Assembly (NCBI GenBank): GCA_030295235.1
Contig: AP026156.1
Location: forward strand, 199,001-263,000
DNA: 64,000 bases
Reading direction: 5' to 3'
Source of the DNA: Fistulifera solaris
Lineage: Eukaryota > Bacillariophyta > Bacillariophyceae > Naviculales > Stauroneidaceae
This document shows positions 56,765-64,000 of the stretch, piece by piece (position 1 is the first letter of the stretch; the number at the start of each line of letters is the position of its first letter). A program made the translations under genes and the position numbers. Under the pieces are notes generated by a model. That model was not told the DNA's origin, did not search any database, and saw nothing but the letters and a program-made list of their open reading frames with translations.

Positions 56765-58869
56765 TTACGAGGACGACTGCGCCAATTTGCGCAATTCAAC
56801 ATTCGTCAATCGTGTCTTTTCATCACTGTCCAAGCTGTTCCAATCCCCATCAAACCCCTTCTTGGCTTTCATCAAGGCCATGGGGAACAGTTTCGCCTTG
56901 AGTTGAGGATCGATGTCGTCCAGATTGTCATGAACAGCCTCTCGTTTTTCGGAAGGATTGACGCCATCCTGTGTTTCGTCGCCACCGTCATCATCTTCGT
57001 CAATCTCGTTGTCAACATAATCCTTGACCTTGACGAATTGCAGGGCACAATACAATCGACTGATTTCCCATTCGGTCGCCGAAATACTTCCATTTCGGTT
57101 CAAAACATTCATTGTGTATAAACTGCTTTGACAAGCACTCTTCTCATGGTTCTGCTCATAAAACTCGTGAAAGTTGTGTACTGATTCCAACTCCAGTCCC
57201 ACCGATTCGGCCAAAGCTTCCAAGGCTGGCAGTGGAGACAGCCATTCGGGTAAATTCACGGCATCGGCTTTTGCATCATTGCTGTTACCATCCAACAAGG
57301 TAAAACTATACTCCAATCCGAACCAATTCTGGTTGATGTTTGCGTTATTCGATTCTTCGCTTTCGTGGTCGGTCGCAAACAATCGCCTTAACACAGGAAC
57401 CGCAAATTGAATTTGACACAATCCATCCCCCAATCGGATCGTCACCGGATCATCCTCGTCCCTTATGGCGTGGAAATCACAACCTGTTTGCATCAAATGG
57501 TCGACCACCACTCGCGCATCCATGGTGGTAACTAACAGTTTCCCACCCTTAGTCAACAATTGACTCACGGTCCGAAAAAATCGTTTCGCTCGTTTCTCCG
57601 AAGACATCATGTAATGAATAGCAAACTGGATGGACACAACATCAAACGCATCATCCAATCCAATGCCGCCACCCTTTTGAAACGTAAAGACTGGCTCGGA
57701 CGACAACGAGGACGCTTCCCGGTGCAATGACCACGTCAACAACGATTCCAATTGCGGACCGTTCCGTGTCTGTTTGTACCGCCCCGGCACATTGGCTCCC
57801 AAATCCGCACACGAAAATGTACACCGCGGCAATTGTGGACGCAAATTCCGGGCCCGTTTCGCGGCATCCTGCAACGATCCCCGTGCTACATCCATACCGA
57901 CATAATTTTGGATACGCCCCAAAGTCCATTTGGTCAAATCGCCACCCTTCCCACAAGCCAAATCCAAAATGCGAGCTGCCTTTTGCCAAAAGAAGCATAA
58001 AAGTGTTGAATTTGCATTGCTTTGACCCATCCATTGTAATTGCGCATATGATAAATTTGTGATTGCCATCGGTGTTGGAGTGTCCGATCGAGTTTGGAAT
58101 AGAATGCATCGGCCGCGGCGGCACTGGCGTCTTGATGAAATGTAGTATCACGTTGGTTGAGGGTAGTCTCCAGAGATTGTTGCGCATCCTCACGGGGTCG
58201 TTTGCGTGTATTTGTTGTGTCGGTTGTTGTCGCAGTAGTTATTGTGGGAAATGCTTCCGGCTCGTCGTTTTCGGTCGGAGGTTGCCATAAGTTTGTCGTA
58301 GTAGCATTGTTGTAAGCATCATATTCCACGTCGGGCGTCGGTGGTTGCCACAATTCGGTTGTTGTTGTTGTTGTTGTTTCTTGTTTCAAGGCCTTTGGTT
58401 CGAGTTGCGACCACGATGTCAAGACATGCAAGGAAACGACCGAATCATTTGAATGATCATCATTGTTCGACAAACGCAACAATCCCCATCGTTGATATTT
58501 ATCGGGTAACAATAAAGCATACGAGTATTTCGATGATTCTTTCAGAAATTGTCGAAATGCATGTGCATTCTGTTCGTGTAGCGGTGTCGCAAAGGGCGGG
58601 ACGGCAACTGCTAACGTACAAGGCAAAGGCCCTTCGAACTCCTCGTTCTGCCAATGAATGTAGGCGGCGACTACCAAAGTCCGACTCAAGGGTGGTTCCG
58701 GAGCATCCAAATACGAATACACGGACGCGATTTTGACTAAATCGGTTGTTTTTGGGTGTTGTTGGAAGAAGGCTTTCATTTCTTTTAGAGAAAATAAGAC
58801 GGGCAATTCTTGTTTCAAACGACACAAATCGTGTTTGGCTTTCGCCGGTGTCTTGGGATATTGCGGCAT
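56765..58869 (-). CDS. mRNA cap guanine-N7 methyltransferase (one single-base frame break)
   Basis: This SAM-dependent RNMT/Abd1-type enzyme methylates N7 of the cap guanine. From ATG 58869 it is about 701 residues, with a ~270-residue N-terminal extension that includes a Thr run and two LWQPPT motifs. The catalytic part opens with YHMRNYNGWVKAMQI (the cap-enzyme RNxNNWxK block), then AARILDLACGKGGDLTKW (SAM motif I), YVGMDVARGS, FDVVSIQFAIHYMM (cap-binding HY region) and LLVTTMDA. The frame shifts between the first two blocks: one base is missing at an A4 run near 57988 (GGCAAAAGGC). With A5 it reads FGKKAARILDL. Length 2105 is one short of a multiple of three. A nuclear role is expected. 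Confidence 0.88.
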
Positions 58870-59214
58870 CTTGACGGTGTATATTGTGTTGTATTAGATA
58901 GGATTTGAATAGAGAAGGAAGGAAGGATGTGCTAATAAAGTGGTTGCAAAACAATAAGAATGCGACAACAACAATAACATCATCATGGTTGTTGCACGTT
59001 ATGATGATGATGCCGACAAGGAGCGATCAGTCACGCTTGCATGTATTGGTCACGAATGACACGCAAGGACAAAACGGTGGTCACGACAAACCGGGAGTCA
59101 CTAGCTGGAGTATAGAGAGCGTTCACAACACAAAGCAAATCGCATGGGCAAAACAAACAGTCCATTCACATTTTTAATACTTTAAGCAATTCATGCTTTA
59201 TCTTACTATACTGT
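58870..59214. other. intergenic, no gene recognised
   Basis: 345 bp upstream of the cap methyltransferase, with short ACAACAATAACATCATCATGG-like low-complexity sequence. Confidence 0.35.
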
Positions 59215-59703
59215 TCAGCAAAGAGGATCGCGACAAGGGGCCGCATCGACGGTACACGTCAATGTGCATTCGGAGGAACGGCGTTCGAACAAATAACCGT
59301 GCACGGCAATTCGGCACACGGAATCGGGTTCGTCGACCAGAGCCTTGCAGATTTGCGGGTTTTGAGCCGTCGTTTCTTTACAGGCCCAGCCATTCCAATT
59401 GTCTTCGAGACGAACCCGACGTTCAAACGTCACATACAAATCGACCCGGGAGTTCGGATCCAAGCACGACAATGTACAATCGCAACCAATGTCGGCCGAT
59501 TGAAAGACTTCAAAGACTTTCCATTCACGTTGATTCAAACGAAACGAGCGTTCCGCGCCGGAATCGAGGGTTTTTGTGGTCAACTGATTGAAGCACGTCT
59601 TGGCAAACGTCCCGACCGTGTTTCGGTCTCCACCAAACAGGTCATTTGCTTGACACGTCCCGCCAAGGAGAGTGAACAGAAATATGCGAGGAACAAACGA
59701 CAT
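59215..59703 (-). CDS. small secreted Cys-rich protein, family member 1
   Basis: From ATG 59703 the protein is 162 residues with a signal peptide (MSFVPRIFLFTLLGGTCQA). An in-frame upstream ATG (59886) would bury the signal and is less likely. The mature part carries about ten Cys, including CDCTLSC, WACKETT and CTLTCTVDAAPC, and blocks SGAERSFRLNQREWKVFEVF and YVTFERRVRLEDNWNGW. It is paralogous to the gene at 60341-60850, with the same spacing of Cys and Trp. I do not recognise the fold; it resembles a disulfide-stabilised secreted or wall-associated domain. Function is unknown. Confidence 0.7.
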   Translation of the reverse strand: MSFVPRIFLFTLLGGTCQANDLFGGDRNTVGTFAKTCFNQLTTKTLDSGAERSFRLNQREWKVFEVFQSADIGCDCTLSCLDPNSRVDLYVTFERRVRLEDNWNGWACKETTAQNPQICKALVDEPDSVCRIAVHGYLFERRSSECTLTCTVDAAPCRDPLC

Positions 59704-60340
59704 GGGGATGTTTTGGTAAGGAAAAAAAGAAGGAAATGCAATGGCTGGTTTCAAAAGCGTCGCAGGAGTTGTTTTTGTTGGATCGCCAACGGCGTTTGGG
59801 TTTGGGCTTTGGGCGTATGCTTCGTTTTCTCGCCAATCATAATGTTCCATAAGGTCATAAGTCTTCTTTTTTACAGTAGTACGCATTATTTCTTCTTCTT
59901 TCGTGAGGAAGAGTGAAACGAATGTAAATCAGAATGTGGAGCAGAAAAGAAACTCAGAAAACATATGTCATAATGACACGAGAGAAGAAGAGGTCATTGA
60001 ACGTGGTTTTCCCAGATTTCGGATCTGCGGCTTCGTGTTTCGACGAGCGATTTTTGATTTGGATTTTTGGAATGGATTTTTTTGACGAGAGTGAATGGAA
60101 GATGGAAGCAGGGAGCTAAGCAAACGATCGAACATGGGAAGCTTCTAAAAATACAACAACCTCGTGTATTGCTGTTTTCCTAAAAGGAGAAATCGATAGC
60201 TCGCGAGTCGGATTTCATTCGTCGATCAACACCTGAAAGCTTTTGAAATTAGTTATTAAGAAAAAATCGTACACAGATAAATCACATACTTCATTTTTAC
60301 TGAGGTTGAAACTTCATACTTTTGAAAAATCACTTAGTCT
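59704..60340. other. intergenic between the two secreted Cys-rich genes
   Basis: 637 bp that include the promoter of member 1 and the 3' flank of member 2. No separate gene is supported. Confidence 0.4.
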
Positions 60341-60850
60341 TCAAGCGGCATACGCGAAGGGGGCATCATCAACGTTGCACGTAATTGTGCACTTTGAGTG
60401 CGGACGATCCAGCAAATCGCCGCGGACCGCGACACGGCACGTCGAGTCGGGTTCCGGCGCAAGGACTTCGCATGTCTGTGTGTTAGAAGGAAGCGTTTCC
60501 TTGCAGTCCCAGCCGTCCCAATTGTCGTACAAACGAGGGCGACGCTCGTAGGTCAAGTAGACGTCGATGCGGGAGCTTTCGTCGAGACAAGTGACGGTAC
60601 AAGCACAGCCGATATCGACTTCCTGGAAGACTTCGAAGATGATCCACTCATGTTCGTTTAAATCAAATGATTCTTCAGCGCCTGAATCGATCATTCGGGT
60701 AGTGATGCGATTGAAGCAACTCAAGAGGGCGATCTTGAAGATCGAGCGGTCTCCGGAGAAAGCGACGGCATGTTTCTGTGAGGCGATGCCAAAGACGAAG
60801 ACAAGAAGGGCGGCTGCCTTGAGGCTGACGGAGGCAAAGGAAGACATCAT
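60341..60850 (-). CDS. small secreted Cys-rich protein, family member 2
   Basis: From ATG 60850 the protein is 169 residues with a signal peptide (hydrophobic SLKAAALLVFVFGIA, cut near AVA-F). The mature domain matches member 1: SGAEESFDLNEHEWIIFEVF, CACTVTCLD, DVYLTYERRPRLYDNWDGWD, CKETL and CTITCNVDDAP. Strong block identity with divergent signal peptides and C-termini indicates tandem duplication followed by selection on the domain. No membrane anchor is seen. Function is unrecognised. Confidence 0.72.
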   Translation of the reverse strand: MMSSFASVSLKAAALLVFVFGIASQKHAVAFSGDRSIFKIALLSCFNRITTRMIDSGAEESFDLNEHEWIIFEVFQEVDIGCACTVTCLDESSRIDVYLTYERRPRLYDNWDGWDCKETLPSNTQTCEVLAPEPDSTCRVAVRGDLLDRPHSKCTITCNVDDAPFAYAA

Positions 60851-61860
60851 GTTGTTGGTGGTTCGCTTCTGCTGTTTTCTTACTTCAGAGATATGTTGAA
60901 AGTCGAAAAATTGTGACCACGGTGAGACGATTTTTGATGTGCTTGGTGCCTGGCCTCGAGAAGCGAGTGATGCCAAATACTGTAATAATTAGCAATGCCG
61001 CAAGCCACAACGATGCCATATTTCCAGATGCAAGTAGACCTAGAGATAGGGGATAAAGAGTGTCGAGTATTTTGTTTTTTGTGTGGACGTGGACTGATCT
61101 ATGTATTGAAGATTGAAGCGAACACTTTGAGAGTAAACCAAACTGTAGGACCTTGTGTTCGGTCATAGCTCGAGTCATTTTTTTGTTGACCACGGGAAAC
61201 GACGTTAAAATTCTGCCTCGCCGTAGGCTCTACGTAGAAACTTGTACTGAGAGGCAGAATTTTAACGTCCTTTCCGGAAATCGGGCATTGGGCCATTTCT
61301 TACACTTACACCAATATTGTACACTGTTCGGTTTGGCGTTGGGTTTTGCTTTCCGGCCTCCGGTCCCAATTTCAGAACACAGAACATGATCTTTAGCGAG
61401 TTGCGAGTTGCTAGAGAAGAGAGAAGTCGAGAGGAGTCGCAGTCGCGTGTGTTGCGATCGTCGATCGTCGCCTCGAAATTTCCAGCCTTGAGCTTCCCGT
61501 CAACTCTAGGAAGGAATCTCGGTCCCAGATCATGCCCCTCCAAGCTCCTGTCTCTCTGTCCTCTTTTTTTGTCATGAGTGCGCCAGATCGAGATCCTCGA
61601 GACGCCAGAAAATCAACTGATTACAACACGTCATAAAAATCTTCGGTCAAAAGAGCGTTTTCCTACCATGCGCTAATTTGGCTATGAATGTTGAAATCTC
61701 GACGACTAAATCGAGAAGACATAATTGATGGCCTTCTTCTCAAAGTGGTTTCAACATTTTTTCAGCAAGGCTGCGTGCGTGATCGACACGATGCAAAATA
61801 GAGCATGGCGAATGCTGTCGATCGAATAGATCGCGCGTCCAGCAACTCGACTAGTCAAAG
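60851..61860. other. intergenic with a long perfect hairpin
   Basis: About 1 kb with no supported gene apart from the inverted repeat at 61201-61269. Several open frames on both strands pass through it and lack recognisable features. Confidence 0.4.
61201..61269. repeat. 19-bp perfect inverted repeat (hairpin) with 31-bp spacer
   Basis: GACGTTAAAATTCTGCCTC (61201-61219) is exactly complementary to 61251-61269. With one mismatch the pairing extends to about 25 bp (GGAAAC before, TCCTTTCC after). It could be a hairpin RNA, a MITE-like remnant or a regulatory stem; no flanking target duplication is evident. Confidence 0.75.
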
Positions 61861-62101
61861 TATAGTGTCTTTACCACTGCAATTCTGCGTATTTATAGGC
61901 AACGCTGCTTTGCAATCCCATCCATCCTCATCGTCGCTGAAATGAAGCTCGAACGTCACACCAGTAATGGCACAATAGCAACTTTCGTTGGTTTCAGAAA
62001 GACTGCAATCATACGCCATTCATCCGTTGTCGCTCAAATCGAGCGATTCTTTGGCGCCAAAAACCATCGCTTTGCGCTTTGGAGGAAGCGCGATGAAAAC
62101 T
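61861..62101 (-). pseudogene. decayed third copy of the secreted Cys-rich family
   Basis: Reading leftward from about 62101 gives GAKESLDLSDNG, then a TGA where the intact paralogs have the Trp of EW, then MAYDCSLSETNESCYCAITG, VTFELHF and DEDGWDCKAALPINTQNC. This parallels SGAEESFDLNEHEW, CACTVTC, DVYLTYE and DGWDCKETLPSNTQTC of member 2. No signal peptide or proper ends are found. The stop replacing a conserved Trp and the missing ends indicate a pseudogene fragment. It lies downstream in the same orientation as the two intact copies. Confidence 0.65.
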
Positions 62102-62693
62102 AATGGAAAGGGTCTAATCCTCAAGCGAAGTGACGGTATTCTTTCGTGAAGTTAGGCCGCCATCCACCATTGAGGCTCGTGAACACGACCGACGAAGAAA
62201 AAAAGGATATAATACAGCATTAAAATGGGCCGAATAACAAGCAATGTCGCACGAGCAACTACAATAACTACAAATAACAAGCCCATCCGTCGAGCTACCG
62301 TTTAGATTCATGCGTCGAGTGACTAGGTGACTAGGGACTACAACCTAGGACCTAGGACTATAACCTATGACTGAAACATAAAACCTAATAACCTTATACG
62401 TTCTGAACTTGGGCAACGGGCAATTAACATTATTATGTCTCGAGCATCTTTTTGTAAGACGTTTTGGAGATACTGTAGTCTACATTACTATGCAAACATA
62501 GTGGAAGACAAAGATCCAAGCTCGAGTATACAATAGTGAGTACCCTCGTACGTATTCAATGGCTGCTGCACCTCGCCGCTGTTCATCTTTTGCCGATGCG
62601 AGATTTCTGCGCTTTTTATGCTTCTTGCTTGCTTCTTGGAAGCAACCTGAACATAAGCATGAGGTAAACGAAAGCCATTGAAGCGAAGCTACC
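62102..62693. other. intergenic, promoter side of the edge gene
   Basis: Contains a short direct-repeat tract (GACTAGGTGACTAGGGACTA, then CCTAGGACCTAGGACTATAA, near 62320-62360). No gene is recognised. Confidence 0.45.
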
Positions 62694-64000
62694 ATGAAAT
62701 ATCGCGATAAAATATTCAAGAGGAGTAGCCGAGTTGTCTTTCTATCGGCATTGTGGTGTACAAGCAGTTTTGTTTTGTTATATCGACGACTTATTACGTC
62801 GGGGCTCTCAGCGCCATTGGATTTTCAGAGTCATGCTTATATACCTTCCTCTTCCGAGATTGACATTCTCAACAAGCCAGAAAGCAAGCAGTCTGATCCA
62901 TCTTTGACTCAGACTGTTTTCACGACGGATGAAGTAGAAAAAGAGAAGTTTACGTTAACTGACGTTCCCTTTCCTTCTCCAATCGACCATAATGTGAAAG
63001 CGACAGAGGAACCACAGCCGCTTCAGCTGTCTGTGGAGTCAATAGAACAATTTGTTTTGCCCGAAAACCAAGTGCTTCTTTCGAACAACGAGCAGAGGGC
63101 TCCGACAACGGAAGAAGCCCGAGAGGAGCCGATGTTGGAACCAACAGTGCAATCTGGGTCAATAGAGACGCAAGAATCTGAAACAGCCGAGTCGAATAGC
63201 CAAACGATAGACGAGACACCGCCAGAGCCACAGTCGGTATCACCCGTAACGGATCATGTTCCATCGACCGAGCAAACCATCGAAACGACACCAGAGGCAC
63301 CACCCGAGCAGCCTGCGGAACTCACCGCGGAATCGATAGCAGTAGAAACGATAGCAATGTCTTCAACGGAGCAGAATGCTCATGTGGAGGAAGGAGCACA
63401 ATCACAGCAGCCGACGGACACAATATCGTACTCTACTTCGTCCGAAGTCCAAGAGTATCTTTTGACCGAGCAGAATAGTGAAACGACGGAAGATAAGCAA
63501 CCCGAGCGACCTTCGGAATCCGTCGCAGAATCACCAGCGCTAGAAACCTCTTCTTTAAACGACCAGTTTGTTGAAACTACGGAACAAATACAACTGGAGC
63601 CATCCTCGGAACCAGTAGCGCGGTTTGTATCGCCAGAGGATGGATATTCTGTCACCGAACAGTATGTTGAAACAAAGGAAGTGAATCAACCCGTGCATTC
63701 TTCGGAACAAGTAGCACAATCTGTATCGCCAGAGGCTGAATACTCTTCATTTGAGCAGACTGTTGAAACGACAGAAGTTAATCATTCCGGGCAATCTGGG
63801 GAGTCCATTGTGGAATCGGTACCAACGGACACGCAAGAAGGATTTACGACCGAGCAGAAAAGCGAAACAGCGGAAAACGCACAACCAAAGCCGTCTTTGG
63901 AAACACTCGCGCAAGCTCATTCTTCATCGACCAATCAAATGACGAGTGAAGCACAATTAGAGCAGCCGTTTGCCGAATCCGCGACAGCACCTCTGTCGTC
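62694..64000 (+). CDS. partial type II membrane protein with repetitive Glu/Thr/Ser/Pro/Gln-rich region (runs off the right edge)
   Basis: From ATG 62694 the frame stays open for 435 codons to the window end. A short basic cytosolic start (MKYRDKIFKRSSR) is followed by a hydrophobic segment at about 14-30 (VVFLSALWCTSSFVLLY), a signal-anchor arrangement. The remainder is low-complexity, acidic and hydroxyl-rich with imperfect repeats built on (S/T)TEQ-x2-(V/S)ETTE-x4-QP, then SE-x-VA-SVSP. It has no Cys beyond the anchor. The layout suits a Golgi or cell-surface protein whose stem is heavily O-glycosylated; a catalytic domain could follow beyond base 64000. The repeat region gives no family. 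Confidence 0.7.
   Translation, partial: MKYRDKIFKRSSRVVFLSALWCTSSFVLLYRRLITSGLSAPLDFQSHAYIPSSSEIDILNKPESKQSDPSLTQTVFTTDEVEKEKFTLTDVPFPSPIDHNVKATEEPQPLQLSVESIEQFVLPENQVLLSNNEQRAPTTEEAREEPMLEPTVQSGSIETQESETAESNSQTIDETPPEPQSVSPVTDHVPSTEQTIETTPEAPPEQPAELTAESIAVETIAMSSTEQNAHVEEGAQSQQPTDTISYSTSSEVQEYLLTEQNSETTEDKQPERPSESVAESPALETSSLNDQFVETTEQIQLEPSSEPVARFVSPEDGYSVTEQYVETKEVNQPVHSSEQVAQSVSPEAEYSSFEQTVETTEVNHSGQSGESIVESVPTDTQEGFTTEQKSETAENAQPKPSLETLAQAHSSSTNQMTSEAQLEQPFAESATAPLS

Noticed and set aside
52157-58869. Genome-wide programmed frameshifting as the cause of the seven frame breaks
   Set aside because: Breaks lie at ordinary short homopolymers without a shared slippery context or downstream structure; sequencing error explains them more simply.
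1-64000. tRNA and rRNA genes
   Set aside because: GGTTCGAA-like strings occur only inside coding or transposon sequence and no cloverleaf could be folded by eye; a covariance-model search would be needed.

Overview
The window is nuclear DNA of a eukaryote, most likely a pennate diatom. The evidence is Ty1/copia remnants with the CoDi-type protein signatures I recall from diatom genomes, short GT-AG introns (about 64-95 bp), a PAP2 phosphatase with a signal peptide followed by an A|F cleavage site of the diatom plastid type, an FTR1 iron permease, and divergent or convergent gene pairs with gaps of tens to hundreds of bases. This is from sequence reading alone; the species is not identified.

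Layout. 1-7475 plus 18061-18619: three tandem copies (A, B, C), all on the minus strand, of a long 2-oxoglutarate/Fe(II) oxygenase-like gene. Copy C is split by a nested pair of LTR retrotransposons (7476-18060): an internally deleted CoDi-like copia element with 752/753-bp LTRs and a 5-bp target duplication, itself holding a second, nearly full-length copia element (10648-15907). 19207-24578: a Ty3/gypsy element (19440-24411) flanked by ~140-bp direct repeats inside a short repeat with terminal inverted repeats. 25177-37999: a membrane-anchored SGNH-like protein, a FemAB/GNAT-like protein, an ER FKBP isomerase, COG6 and a chorein-like lipid-transfer protein. 38000-41571: mostly non-coding, with a degenerate tandem repeat array and a LINE-like fragment. 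41572-49096: MFS sugar transporter, a lytic polysaccharide monooxygenase (LPMO), a mannitol dehydrogenase-type polyol dehydrogenase and a plastid-type PAP2 phosphatase. 50484-58869: MYND protein, Sec61 gamma, a lysine-rich nuclear-type protein, PRPP synthetase-like protein, FTR1 and mRNA cap guanine-N7 methyltransferase. 59215-62101: a tandem family of small secreted Cys-rich proteins (two intact, one decayed). 62694-64000: the start of a type II membrane protein with a repetitive Glu/Thr/Ser/Pro/Gln-rich region, running off the right edge.

The host genes look like ordinary dispersed housekeeping and secretory-pathway genes (Golgi tethering, translocon, ER folding, capping, iron uptake, sugar and polyol metabolism), not one operon-like system. 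Seven otherwise well-conserved host genes each contain exactly one single-base frame break, nearly all at a short homopolymer. This points to base-calling or assembly errors, so apparent pseudogenes here should be judged with care.

I do not see a CRISPR array, rRNA, a convincing tRNA, or a clearly new multi-gene system. The most unusual items are the nested insertion at the iron-site codons of copy C, the deleted copia element with near-identical LTRs, the flank duplication around the gypsy element, the small secreted Cys-rich family, the LPMO with a PVK linker, and the edge-truncated repeat protein.
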